Assembly: GCF_001579805.1 (NCBI RefSeq)
Contig: NZ_CP014546.1
Location: 6,572,001 to 6,636,000, forward strand
Direction: 5' to 3'
Source of the DNA: Pseudomonas azotoformans
GTDB taxonomy: Bacteria; Pseudomonadota; Gammaproteobacteria; Pseudomonadales; Pseudomonadaceae
Length of the DNA: 64,000 nucleotides
Positions within the stretch are counted from its first letter, which is position 1. Each line of letters starts with the position of its first letter. Made by a program: the position numbers and the translations under genes. Below are positions 1-8,577 of the stretch, piece after piece. The notes beneath the pieces are model-generated. The model saw only the letters and a program-made list of their open reading frames with translations. It searched no databases and was not told the origin of the DNA.

Positions 1-431
1 AGCGGCATGCGATGGCCGACCCGTGAGCGCATTTCCGGACCGTTGCGGCCGGGGTTCTTGTGCAGGTACAACACGTCGTCGTATTCGCGGATGGCCAAGT
101 GGATGGTGTCGCCGGTCAGCGCCGACAATTCATCCAGATAGGGTATCGCCAGAGTCACCAGCGGCAGCTCTTCCCGCGCCTGGAAACCCAGCTCGATCAA
201 CTTCGGCCCCAGCAGGTAACCGACCTGCGGCACCACCCGCAGGTAACGCTCTTCCACCAGGCAACTGGCCAGGCGGTGGGTGGTGCTGCGGGTGGTGCCG
301 ATGCGCTTGGCGATCTCTTTCAGATCCCGCGCACCGGCCGCCACCGCTTGCACCACGCCCAGGCCACGCAGCAGGGTCTGGGTGCCGGTGGGGGCGGCGT
401 CTTTGACGGGGGTGTGGGCGTTTTCCTGCAT
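1..431 (-). CDS. IclR-family transcriptional regulator (partial, C-terminus beyond left edge)
   Basis: The minus-strand frame from the ATG at 431 gives 143 residues and runs off the window. Residues about 15–65 form an IclR-type winged helix-turn-helix (LKEIAKRIGTTRSTTHRL), followed by the linker typical of the family (VGYLLGPKLIELG) and the start of the ligand-binding GAF-like domain. It lies 46 bp downstream of araH in the same direction, so it is probably the local repressor of the sugar operon. The inducer cannot be read from the sequence; arabinose or a catabolite is the natural guess. The start is chosen by homology because the ribosome-binding site is weak. Confidence 0.85.
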   Translation of the reverse strand, partial: MQENAHTPVKDAAPTGTQTLLRGLGVVQAVAAGARDLKEIAKRIGTTRSTTHRLASCLVEERYLRVVPQVGYLLGPKLIELGFQAREELPLVTLAIPYLDELSALTGDTIHLAIREYDDVLYLHKNPGRNGPEMRSRVGHRMP

Positions 432-477
432 ATCGGGCCTATGTGGTGGTACGAAAACGGCGAGCATTATGACCCAA

Positions 478-1446
478 TCAGCGCTGCTTCATGCGGTCGA
501 TGATGACGGCCAATAGCAGGATCGAACCGCGGATCACATACTGGTAAAAGGTGTCGATGTTCTTCAGGTTCATCGCATTCTCGATGATCGCCAAAATCAG
601 CACCCCGGCAATCACATGACGGATCATGCCGATGCCGCCGCTCAGCGACACGCCGCCCAAGACGCACGCCGAGATCACGGTCAGCTCAAAGCCCTGGCCA
701 ATCATCGGCTGGCCTGAGGTCATGCGCGAGGCGAGGATCACCCCGGCCAGGGCGCCGATCAAGCCGTGCACGGCAAAGATGATGATCTTGGTGCGATCAA
801 CATTTACGCCAGCCAGCAACGCCGCTTCCTGGTTACCGCCGATGGCCATGGTGTTGCGCCCGTAGGTGGTGTAGTTGAGCAGCCAGCCAAAGAACACAAA
901 GCACAGCACAGTGATGATGATCGGCACCGGCACGCCCATCAGTTGGCCGTTGCCGAACACGAAGAAGCCTTCGTCCATCACGCCGACGGCCTTGCCGTTG
1001 GAGAAGATGTACGCCAGTCCACGCACGATCTGCATGGTCGCCAAGGTCGCGATCAATGCGTTGATACGCAGCTTGGCGATGACGATGCCGTTGATCAGCC
1101 CCACCACCAGGCCCATGGCCAACGCAGCGGACACGCCGAGCACCACACTGTCGGTGTCGCGGATCACAATGCCCGCGACCACACCGGCACAGGCAATCAC
1201 CGAGCCCACCGACAAGTCGAAGTGCCCCGACGCCAGGCAGAACAGCATGGTGCACGCCGCAATGCCCACGGTGGAAATCGCCAGGCCGAGCCCGCGCATA
1301 TTCAACGGTGAAAGGAAGTTATCGATAAACAACGCACTGAGCACAAAAATGCTCAACGCGGCGAGCAACATCACCCAGTCATCGAGGAACTTTCGCTGGT
1401 TGAAACCCGGCCAGAAGCCCTTTGCAGTTTTTACCTCAGACATCAT
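478..1446 (-). CDS. araH: L-arabinose ABC transporter permease AraH
   Basis: A 322-residue, very hydrophobic protein with about eight to ten membrane segments and the sugar-permease signature region near residues 105–130 (GLINGIVIAKLRINALIATL). It matches the AraH/RbsC/XylH family in length and order of conserved segments. AraH forms the inner-membrane channel that receives arabinose from AraF and is energised by AraG. It follows araG after a 14 bp gap. An ATG ATG pair at the start leaves 1443 as an equally possible start after the AGGTGA ribosome-binding site. The exact sugar is inferred from the araF and araG neighbours. Confidence 0.88.
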   Translation of the reverse strand: MMSEVKTAKGFWPGFNQRKFLDDWVMLLAALSIFVLSALFIDNFLSPLNMRGLGLAISTVGIAACTMLFCLASGHFDLSVGSVIACAGVVAGIVIRDTDSVVLGVSAALAMGLVVGLINGIVIAKLRINALIATLATMQIVRGLAYIFSNGKAVGVMDEGFFVFGNGQLMGVPVPIIITVLCFVFFGWLLNYTTYGRNTMAIGGNQEAALLAGVNVDRTKIIIFAVHGLIGALAGVILASRMTSGQPMIGQGFELTVISACVLGGVSLSGGIGMIRHVIAGVLILAIIENAMNLKNIDTFYQYVIRGSILLLAVIIDRMKQR

Positions 1447-1460
1447 TCACCTCGAATTCT

Positions 1461-2960
1461 TCAAGCCCGCGAACGCGGGAGAGCCAGTTGCAGCAGCCGA
1501 GCCTCGTCCGCTTGGTCTCGGGTCAGTTCGCCGGTCAGGGCGCCTTCGCTCATCACCAGAATGCGGTCGCTGATGCCCATCACTTCCATCAGGTCGCTGG
1601 ACACCACGATCACCGCAATACCGCTGGCGGCCAGGTTGTGGATGATCTGGTAGATCTCCGACTTGGCGCCGATGTCGATGCCACGGGTCGGTTCGTCCAA
1701 CAGCAGCACCTTCATCGGCATCGACAGCCAGCGACCGAGAATGGCCTTTTGCTGGTTGCCGCCGGAGAGGTACATGATTTTCTGTTCGGCGTTGGGCGTC
1801 TTGACCTTCATCGCCTTGATCTGCCGATCGGCGTTGGCCGTTTCCCAGCCGTCGCGCAGCAGCCAACCGAAGGTGGAATGGGCACCGCGCGCGCTGATAT
1901 TGATGTTCTCGGCCACGCTGGACAGCGGAATGATGCCCTCCTTCTTGCGGTCTTCCGGGCACAGCAGCACGCCCGCGGCGATGGCGTCACGGGGTGACTG
2001 CAAGCGCAGCGTTTGCCCGCAGAGTGCCAGACTGCCAGCGGTGCTGCGGGTCAACCCGCTGAGCAGCCGAAACAGCTCCGTGCGCCCTGCCCCGACCAGT
2101 CCGAACAGGCCGAGAATCTCGCCCTTGTGCACCTGCAGATTGACCGGCTCACGCAGGCCTGGGCCAAGCAAGCCGTCGACCTTCAGCGCGACATTGCCCT
2201 GTTCCCGTGGCCGGTAATCGTAGATGTCCTGGATATCGCGACCGACCATGCAGGTCACCAGTTGGTCATGAGTCAGCGCGTTCATGTCGTCAAAGGTGCG
2301 CACATAGCGGCCGTCCTTGAACACCGTCACCGCGTTGCAGATGCGGAACACCTCTTCCATACGGTGCGACACATAGAGCACGACTTTGCCCTCATCGCGC
2401 AGGCGCGTGATGATCGCCATCAAGCGGTCGATCTCCCGCGCCGACAAGCTGCTGGTGGGTTCGTCGAAGGCAATCACATGGGCGCCACGGGACAACGCCT
2501 TGGCGATTTCCACCAGCTGGCGCTGACCGAGGGACAGTCGACCGAGCTTTTCGTCCGGGTCGATTTCATCGGCCAGGCCCTTGAGACATGCCAGGGCCTG
2601 CTTGCGTAACTGGCTGCGGTTGACCACCCCGAAGCGCGTCGGCAAATGCCCAAGGAACAGGTTCTCGGCCACGGTCATTTCCGGCACCAGGTGCAGCTCC
2701 TGGTGGATCACCGCCACGCCGCTGGCAATGCTGTCGGCGGCGGACTTGAAGTCCATGGTCTGCTCGCCGATCTGCAGTGTTCCGCTGCTCGGCAGGTAGG
2801 CGCCGCCGAGGATCTTCAGCAGCGTTGACTTGCCCGCGCCGTTCTCGCCCATCAGCGCATGCACCTCGCGCGGCCGCGCTTCAAAGCTGATCTGCGCCAG
2901 GGCTTTCACACCGGGAAATTCCTTGCCGATGCCGTTGAAACGCAGGGCCGCGCCGGTCAC
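1461..2960 (-). CDS. araG: L-arabinose ABC transporter ATP-binding protein AraG
   Basis: From the GTG at 2960 this is 499 residues with two fused ABC ATPase domains, the usual plan for sugar importers. The first domain has Walker [10 protein letters not shown] at residues 38–46, a signature LSLGQRQ and Walker [12 protein letters not shown]. The second has the signature LSGGNQQK and [12 protein letters not shown] but a degenerate Walker A (GLVGAGRTE), which is normal for this family. The GTG overlaps the araF stop (GTGA), so translation is coupled; GTG at 2966 is an alternative. The protein powers arabinose uptake together with AraF and AraH. Confidence 0.9.
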   Translation of the reverse strand: MTGAALRFNGIGKEFPGVKALAQISFEARPREVHALMGENGAGKSTLLKILGGAYLPSSGTLQIGEQTMDFKSAADSIASGVAVIHQELHLVPEMTVAENLFLGHLPTRFGVVNRSQLRKQALACLKGLADEIDPDEKLGRLSLGQRQLVEIAKALSRGAHVIAFDEPTSSLSAREIDRLMAIITRLRDEGKVVLYVSHRMEEVFRICNAVTVFKDGRYVRTFDDMNALTHDQLVTCMVGRDIQDIYDYRPREQGNVALKVDGLLGPGLREPVNLQVHKGEILGLFGLVGAGRTELFRLLSGLTRSTAGSLALCGQTLRLQSPRDAIAAGVLLCPEDRKKEGIIPLSSVAENINISARGAHSTFGWLLRDGWETANADRQIKAMKVKTPNAEQKIMYLSGGNQQKAILGRWLSMPMKVLLLDEPTRGIDIGAKSEIYQIIHNLAASGIAVIVVSSDLMEVMGISDRILVMSEGALTGELTRDQADEARLLQLALPRSRA

Positions 2961-3937
2961 TTCCACAGCCCGATTTTGCTCAACTCTTCCTTGAAGTTGG
3001 CGCGGGTGATCAGGGTCACGTTGTCCAACGCGGTGAACTTGGCAGGCTCGGTGCCCTTGGTGACCCACTCGAACATGGCGCTGGCGGTTTTGTAGCCGGA
3101 GGCGTCAGGGCTCAGCAGCATTGAGCCGTAGAAGCCGGTGTCGGTTTTCTTCAGCTCTTCAATCGCATCGGTGCCGTTGATGCCGACGCCGATCACGTTC
3201 GCCGCCTTGAAACCGGCGCTTTCGGTGGCGCGCACACCGCCCAGTACGGTGCTGTCGTTCATGCCACCAATGATCAGGTTTTTCGCGCCGCTGGGCAGTT
3301 TCACCAGGGCCGAGTTGGTGGCGTCCATGCTGCCAGGCACGTCGAGGGTTTTCTGCGCGCTGAACAGGATGTGATCGGCGGGCAAGCCGGCAGCCTTGAG
3401 GCCTTCGACCGAACCGTCGGTGCGTTTCTTGCCGGTCTCCAGCTCATCGAAGGTGTTGATGACGGCGTAGGTTTCCTTCCAATCCCAGTTGCGATGCTTG
3501 GCTTCGGCAGCCATGGCTTCGCCTTGTTTCTGGCCGATTTTGTAGGCATCCAGGCCGACGTAAGGCACGTCTTCCATGGGCTTGCCCTTGGCGTCGACGA
3601 AACGATCGTCCACCGCCAGCACCTTGAGGTTATTGAGCTTGGCCTTGGCCATGATCGCCGGGCCGAGGGACACATCCGGCGGGCAGATCACGAAGCCCTT
3701 GGCGCCGTTGGCGGCGAGGGTGTCGATGGCCGACAAGGTTTTTTCACCGTCCGGCACGGCAATCTTGATCACGGTGAAACCTTGGTCCTTGCCGGCTTTT
3801 TCGGCGAAGGCCCATTCGGTCTGGAACCAGGGTTCCTCCGCTTGCTTGACCAGGAAGCCGATCTTCACTTCCTCGGCGAGCGCCACGCTGCTGAACGCCA
3901 TTGCCAGCGCCAGGGTGCCTAGAGTCTTCTTGAACAT
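2957..3937 (-). CDS. araF: L-arabinose-binding periplasmic protein AraF
   Basis: A 326-residue solute-binding protein with an N-terminal signal peptide of about 21 residues (Lys-Lys, hydrophobic core, cleavage after SVALA). The mature part has the two-lobe sugar-binding fold of periplasmic binding protein family 1, opening with [19 protein letters not shown] as in E. coli AraF. It captures the sugar in the periplasm and delivers it to AraGH. It lies 32 bp downstream of the SDR gene, with a good AGGAGG-type ribosome-binding site. Arabinose specificity is by family resemblance; related aldoses are not excluded. Confidence 0.9.
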   Translation of the reverse strand: MFKKTLGTLALAMAFSSVALAEEVKIGFLVKQAEEPWFQTEWAFAEKAGKDQGFTVIKIAVPDGEKTLSAIDTLAANGAKGFVICPPDVSLGPAIMAKAKLNNLKVLAVDDRFVDAKGKPMEDVPYVGLDAYKIGQKQGEAMAAEAKHRNWDWKETYAVINTFDELETGKKRTDGSVEGLKAAGLPADHILFSAQKTLDVPGSMDATNSALVKLPSGAKNLIIGGMNDSTVLGGVRATESAGFKAANVIGVGINGTDAIEELKKTDTGFYGSMLLSPDASGYKTASAMFEWVTKGTEPAKFTALDNVTLITRANFKEELSKIGLWK

Positions 3938-3969
3938 GGACCACCTCCTTCTTGTTATTGGAAAACGCT

Positions 3970-4791
3970 TTAGTCGTGGTACATCACAGAACGCCCGCCA
4001 TCGATCATCAGGCAGGTTGCATTGATAAAAGGGGCCTCGTCAGTCGCCAGGAACAGTGCCGACATCGCCACCTCCACCGGCTGGCCGATGCGCTTGGGCG
4101 GGTGCAGGTCGAACGCGCGCTGACGCTCGGCGTGGGGGTCGGGGAACCCATTCCAGTAGTCGACGTTGAGCTGGGTTTCGATGTAGCCCGGCGCGATGGC
4201 GTTCACGCGGATGCCTTTGGGCGCGTATTCGATGCCGAGGGCGCGGGTCAGGCCAAGCAGGCCGTGCTTGGCCACGGGATAGGGAAAGCAGCCGGGGATG
4301 ATGTGGCTGGAATGGGTGGACGCAATGTTGATGATGTTGCCGATGCCCTGCTCGATCATGTGCGGCAACACCGCGCGGCAGCCGAACCAGGCACCGTCGA
4401 GGTCGATGGCGAAGCAGCGGCGCCAGTCTTCGTCGGTCATTTCCAGCGGGTCGCGGAACACATTGACCCCGGCGCAGTTGACCAGCACATCCACCCGGCC
4501 GAAGCGCTCGATGGCCAGGTTGACCAGCGCCTGCCATTGATCTTTCGAGGTGATGTCGACGGCCTGCGCGTAGACGTCGGCGCAGCGTTCACGCCAGTGG
4601 GCGGCGACCTTTTCGACTTTTTCGCCCTGGATATCCGCAATGATCAACCGCGCCTGCTGCGCCTGGAAACACGCGACGATCGCCTCGCCAATGCCTTGGG
4701 CGGCGCCGGTGATGATCACCACTTTGCCTTTGAGCCGGTCGCCGTAGGTGGGCTCGGGCACGGCGGGGAGTGACAAGGGTTGTGCCTGCAT
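3970..4791 (-). CDS. SDR-family NAD(P)-dependent sugar dehydrogenase (probable)
   Basis: A 273-residue classical short-chain dehydrogenase: cofactor motif TGAAQGIG at residues 29–36, NCAG at 105–108, catalytic Ser158 and Y171-xxx-K175. It is the first gene of the operon with araFGH. Pseudomonads oxidise L-arabinose without phosphorylation, starting with an arabinose dehydrogenase, so this gene may catalyse that first step; this is inference from context. The ATG at 4791 has an AGGTGA ribosome-binding site. Other aldose or sugar-alcohol dehydrogenase activities remain possible. Confidence 0.8.
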   Translation of the reverse strand: MQAQPLSLPAVPEPTYGDRLKGKVVIITGAAQGIGEAIVACFQAQQARLIIADIQGEKVEKVAAHWRERCADVYAQAVDITSKDQWQALVNLAIERFGRVDVLVNCAGVNVFRDPLEMTDEDWRRCFAIDLDGAWFGCRAVLPHMIEQGIGNIINIASTHSSHIIPGCFPYPVAKHGLLGLTRALGIEYAPKGIRVNAIAPGYIETQLNVDYWNGFPDPHAERQRAFDLHPPKRIGQPVEVAMSALFLATDEAPFINATCLMIDGGRSVMYHD

Positions 4792-4835
4792 CGCTTCACC
4801 TGTTTTATTTTTGGTAGTGAGTGCTGATGCAGCCG

Positions 4836-4865
4836 ACTATAAACCCATCATTTGAAATATCTCAA
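4836..4865 (-). promoter_or_regulatory. sigma70-type promoter of the SDR–araFGH operon with overlapping palindrome
   Basis: On the minus strand TTGAGA (4865–4860) and TATAGT (4841–4836) are separated by 18 bp, a good match to a sigma70 promoter. The −35 lies inside an imperfect palindrome TTGAAATATCTCAA (4852–4865), a plausible operator. The start codon at 4791 is about 38 bp downstream of the expected transcription start. Confidence 0.55.
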
Positions 4866-4902
4866 TATATAAATTTGCGTCCCATATAGTGAGCATAAAA
4901 AC

Positions 4903-4928
4903 AAAAAAACCGGCGAATCGTCGCCGGT
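4903..4928 (-). terminator. Rho-independent terminator of the acetyltransferase gene
   Basis: An 8 bp stem ACCGGCGA/TCGCCGGT with a four-base loop is followed, read on the minus strand, by a run of seven T. It lies about 20 bp after the stop of the GNAT gene. Confidence 0.85.
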
Positions 4929-4948
4929 TATTTGTAGGGCCTTCTCCA

Positions 4949-5428
4949 TCAGCCGAGGGCGAAGTCGCGCAGTGCGTCGCCTTCCATGCGATAGCGCACC
5001 CACTCTTCCTGGGGCTGGGCGCCGATGGATTTGTAGAAGGCAATCGCCGGTTCGTTCCAGTCCAGCACACTCCACTCGAAGCGCCCGCAACCGTTATCAA
5101 AGGCGATCTTCGCCAAGTGGCGCAGCAGCTTCTTGCCCGCCCCGCCACCGCGCTGTTCCGGGTTGATGTAAAGGTCTTCCAGATACAGGCAGTTGCTGCC
5201 CAACCAGGTGGAATAGCTGAAGAAGAACACTGCAAAACCAATCGGCAAGCCGTCGCGCAAGCAGATCAGGCCATGGGCGGTGGCGCCCTCGCTGAACAGG
5301 CTGCGCTCGATGTCCACCACGCTGGCGATCACTTCGTGCCGGGCCTTCTCGTACTCGGCAAGCTCGGTGATAAACGTCAGGATCTGCGCAGCATCGCTGG
5401 GCACGGCGGGGCGAATCTCGATGGTCAT
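4949..5428 (-). CDS. GNAT-family N-acetyltransferase (diamine acetyltransferase-like)
   Basis: A 159-residue single-domain GNAT protein. The acetyl-CoA pyrophosphate-binding loop is at about residues 92–98 (QRGGGAG), followed by the helix KKLLRHLAKIA. The segment LYLEDLYINPEQRG and the C-terminal WNEPAIAFYKSIGA resemble the spermidine/spermine or thialysine acetyltransferase branch (SSAT2-like). The acceptor substrate is unproven. It is a monocistronic gene with its own terminator, unrelated to the ara operon upstream in map order. Confidence 0.82.
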   Translation of the reverse strand: MTIEIRPAVPSDAAQILTFITELAEYEKARHEVIASVVDIERSLFSEGATAHGLICLRDGLPIGFAVFFFSYSTWLGSNCLYLEDLYINPEQRGGGAGKKLLRHLAKIAFDNGCGRFEWSVLDWNEPAIAFYKSIGAQPQEEWVRYRMEGDALRDFALG

Positions 5429-5612
5429 GGGCGAGCCTTGGCAATTTCAAAGCACACATACTAAGGCGCTTTCGTGACGGATTGCAGTGCAATTTCACCA
5501 CGTGCCCTTACTCCGCCCACAGGTAACGCTGGCACCAGCAACCCCACAACAATCGGCCAAGCGGTGCATGGTAAAACGTCCGGCATAACGCCAATGACTT
5601 CCAGGCCATCCC

Positions 5613-6804
5613 ATGCATTCCAAATCTGCAGTGAGCACGCCGTTGTTCGCCCTGTTTTGCCTTGCCAGTTTTCTATTGTCGCTGTCTTACGGCTCGACCT
5701 TTCTGTTGTCGTTGCTGATTCATACGCGCGGCGGCAACGAGCACGATGCAGGCAGTGTGATCTCCATGGCAATGCTCAGCACCTTTGTGGCGGTGGTGGT
5801 CTCCGGGCATCTGGCTGATGCGCTGGGCGCGGCGCGGGCGATTGCGGGAATGGGCCTGCTGTTGGTGGTGGCGTGCCTGGGTTTTGCACTGATGCCTGGG
5901 TTCGGCCAGGGCTTGATGGGGTTTGGCCTGGCTCTGGGCCTCGGTTGGGGGGTGTTCTATACCTTGGGGCCGATCATCGTGGCCCTGCTGGTAGAACCGC
6001 AACAGCGGGCGAAGTACTTTGCGTTGTTGTCCGGCAGCATGATGAGCGGGATCGGTGCCGGCCCCTTGCTCGGCCGCGCGGCGAGCGCGTTGGGGCTGCC
6101 GCTGACCAGCGCGTTCTACATCGCGGCCTGCGCCAGCCTTGTCGGTGTGGTGATGTTCTGGCGACTGGGTGCTCATCTCAAGCAAGACGCAGCAGTGGCA
6201 AAAATCTCCTGGCGTGCCACCCGCCAGGTGCTGTCATCGAAGGCTGTGTTCGCGATCATCATGGTCGGGCCTGGGCGGTTGTGTGTTCGGCGGGTTGTCC
6301 TCGTTCCAGACCAGCTATGCAGCGGCGCATTCCCTGGACTATTCGCTATTTTTCGTGGGTTTCCTGAGCGCAGCGATCACCAGCCGTTTGTTGATTGCCG
6401 GGCTTGTCGTCAAGCGGGATGCCTATCGCTCAGCGTGCGTACTGTCGGGGCTGATGCTGGTGTCGGTGTTGATGTTCGGCTTCACGGTGTCGGGGACCTT
6501 CAGCTACCTGCTCGCGGCCATCACCCTGGGTGTGGGTTATGGGCTGACGTACTCGGTGATCAACGGGCTCGTGGCCAATGAAGCGCCCGTCGGCACCACG
6601 TCCCAGGCGTTGCTGCTGTTCAGCCTTGGGTACTTCGTCGGGGTATTCGGTTTCCCGCTGCTGGCCGGGCGGATCATCGTCGAATATGGCCTGCAATCGC
6701 TGCTGCTGAGTGTGACGGCAGTGGCGTTGATCAATTGGTTGATCAGCGTCGCCAGGCTGGTCTGGCGGCGGGCCTCGTCACACAAAATCTTACAGGTGAG
6801 CTAA
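5613..6804 (+). pseudogene. MFS transporter, frameshifted (one extra C near 6270)
   Basis: Two overlapping frames together encode one 12-helix MFS transporter of about 396 residues. The first frame (ATG 5613) carries helices 1–6 and reads up to AIIMVG; the second resumes with LGGCVFGGLSSFQ and continues to the stop at 6802–6804. Removing one C from the CC at 6270–6271 joins them perfectly. As written, the product is truncated. It may be a genuine pseudogene, but the same type of lesion occurs in three other genes of the window, so a sequence error is more likely. Substrate unknown; there is no adjacent regulator. Confidence 0.8.
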
Positions 6805-6889
6805 GACCGTTCGTCGCCACCCAGGCACGAACACCAAGGTCGGGCTGACCAATAGAGGGTAAGGACATTAATCATATGGAGACACCCTC

Positions 6890-7222
6890 ATGAAAAATTC
6901 CAAGTTTGCTGCCCTCGCCCTCACGGGCCTGTTGTCTGCTGCGTCGCTGAGCGCCTTTGCTGCCAGCTCGACCACCGGGCCAACCGATCCAACGCCGAAT
7001 GCCACCACTGAGTCGCAGAAATCCATGGGTACCGGCATGGACACCAACGGTGGCGCGGTCATCCAGCCCGGCGCCGACCCGCGCACCCAGGGCAATGACA
7101 CCCAGCGCCAAGCGCCGGCTGCCGTCGGTAACGGTAAAATGGGGCCGGCCATCAACCAGCCCAACATCAACAAGGGCGATGACTCCAACGTCCCAGGTGC
7201 GCCGAAACAACCTGCGCCTTGA
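6890..7222 (+). CDS. Small secreted hypothetical protein
   Basis: A 110-residue protein with a clear signal peptide (MKNSK, hydrophobic stretch, cleavage after SAFA at about residue 24). The mature part is rich in Asn, Pro, Gly, Thr and Gln with no cysteine and looks disordered. GGAG lies 7 bases before the ATG. I do not recognise a domain. Small exported proteins of this composition are common in Pseudomonas, but a function cannot be assigned. Confidence 0.75.
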   Translation: MKNSKFAALALTGLLSAASLSAFAASSTTGPTDPTPNATTESQKSMGTGMDTNGGAVIQPGADPRTQGNDTQRQAPAAVGNGKMGPAINQPNINKGDDSNVPGAPKQPAP

Positions 7223-7273
7223 TCCATCGAACGCTAGACGAACACCCGATCATTTCCCAGTGAAGAGGTACGC

Positions 7274-7537
7274 ATGAACGTCGATAGAAACCTTGAGAAA
7301 GAAGTCCTTACCCGCCTGCTGCACGCCCATCCGCAAGGACTGGGCAAGGAGGTGCTGGATAACTACCGCGGCGAAAAAGAGGTGGCCAGTGTCTTGGCGT
7401 TCCTGCAGGACCGTGGGTTGATCAAGGATGGGCATGTGACCACTGACGCGGCGGGTGAGTACGCGTTGAATCTGCCGATCAAGCTGACGGCGTCGGGGGT
7501 GGATGAGGCGCGTAAGTTGGAATCTGAAACGCTCTAG
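7274..7537 (+). CDS. Small hypothetical protein, winged-helix-like
   Basis: An 87-residue soluble protein with an AGAGG ribosome-binding site before the ATG. The pattern of helix, helix, helix and then VTTDAAGEYAL and PIKLTASGVDEARKL resembles small winged-helix proteins in which the last strand is followed by an ITxxGxxxLE-like helix. It starts 51 bp after the secreted protein gene and may be co-transcribed. No function is known to me. Confidence 0.7.
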   Translation: MNVDRNLEKEVLTRLLHAHPQGLGKEVLDNYRGEKEVASVLAFLQDRGLIKDGHVTTDAAGEYALNLPIKLTASGVDEARKLESETL

Positions 7538-7558
7538 CAGCCCTCATACAAAACTAAA

Positions 7559-7646
7559 TGTGGGAGCGGGCTTGCTCGCGAATGCGGTGGATCAGTGGCA
7601 AATCTTTGCCTGACACTCCGCCTTCGCGAGCAAGCCCGCTCCCACA
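7559..7646. repeat. REPIN (inverted REP doublet)
   Basis: Two perfect 24 bp inverted arms (7559–7582 beginning TGTGGGAGCGGGCTTGCTCG, and 7623–7646) enclose a 40 bp middle. The arm sequence is the common P. fluorescens REP element that is mobilised by a RAYT transposase elsewhere in the genome. It sits in the convergent gap between the 87-residue gene and the kinase gene. Confidence 0.9.
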
Positions 7647-7659
7647 GTTTTGTCCGCAT

Positions 7660-8577
7660 TCAGCCAGCGAGTAGAGCATCTACCTCGGCAGTGCCGGGTG
7701 AGGTTGCTGGCCCCCAGCGTGTCACCGCCAACGCCGCTGCCGCATTGGCACGACGTGCCGCTTGAGCCGGTGTCAGGCCATCAGCCAACCCCGCAATAAA
7801 CACCCCCGCATGCGCATCCCCCGCGCCATTGCTGTCCACCGCCTTTACCTTGAACCCCGGCACATGCTGCGCCTGGCCATTGCGGCTGACCCAGCAACCA
7901 TTCGGTCCATCCCGCACCACCAGCAAGGCATCCACGGGCAGGTGACGATTGAGATCGACCAGCGCATCCGCCACCGCACCCGCTCCGGTGAATGCCAGGG
8001 CTTCGGGCCCATTACTGGTCCAGATATCGATACGCGGTAGCAACGCCACCATCAGCGCGGAATCCGGCGCCTTGACCAACGGGCCCGGATCGAACACCAC
8101 GGTGATCGCTCGCGGCAGCGCCAGCAGCCAGTCGAGCAATGCCTGCGCCTTGCCGTCCAGCAACAGGCTATAGCCGCTGACATACACGTAATCGTCCGGT
8201 TGCGGGACCACGCGCGCCAGGTCCTCGGCACTCAAGTCACCTTCAGCGCCGAGATGGGAAATGAACGTGCGCTCGGTGGTGGCCTCGGTCAGCGATACAC
8301 ACAAACCCGTGTCTTTATCGGTGCTGGGCGCCTGGGCCATTTCGACCCCTTCGGCCTGCATTGCCGCACGGGCCAGGTCACCAAAGCGCCCATTGCCATG
8401 ACGGCCGAGGTAAACCACCGGCAACCCATTGCGCCGCGCGGCCGCCATCACATTAAAGCCCCCTCCGGCCTCAAAGCTGGCCGATTGCGCCAGCACATCG
8501 CCGCCGGTGGCAGGCAAGGTATCGAGGGCCATGACCAGATCGACGATGACTTGGCCTGTGTGCAGCAATCTAGACAT
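7660..8577 (-). CDS. PfkB-family carbohydrate kinase (YegV-like)
   Basis: A 305-residue ribokinase-fold protein. The substrate-binding segment is near residues 36–50 (EAGGGFNVMAAARRN), and the anion-hole and catalytic motif GAGD is at 251–254, giving Asp254 as the catalytic base. It overlaps the end of the permease gene by 8 bp and closes a four-gene operon with an ADP-ribosylglycohydrolase and a GntR regulator. This set parallels E. coli yegTUVW, in which YegV is the kinase. It likely phosphorylates a sugar or nucleoside released in the same pathway; the substrate is unknown. Confidence 0.82.
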   Translation of the reverse strand: MSRLLHTGQVIVDLVMALDTLPATGGDVLAQSASFEAGGGFNVMAAARRNGLPVVYLGRHGNGRFGDLARAAMQAEGVEMAQAPSTDKDTGLCVSLTEATTERTFISHLGAEGDLSAEDLARVVPQPDDYVYVSGYSLLLDGKAQALLDWLLALPRAITVVFDPGPLVKAPDSALMVALLPRIDIWTSNGPEALAFTGAGAVADALVDLNRHLPVDALLVVRDGPNGCWVSRNGQAQHVPGFKVKAVDSNGAGDAHAGVFIAGLADGLTPAQAARRANAAAALAVTRWGPATSPGTAEVDALLAG

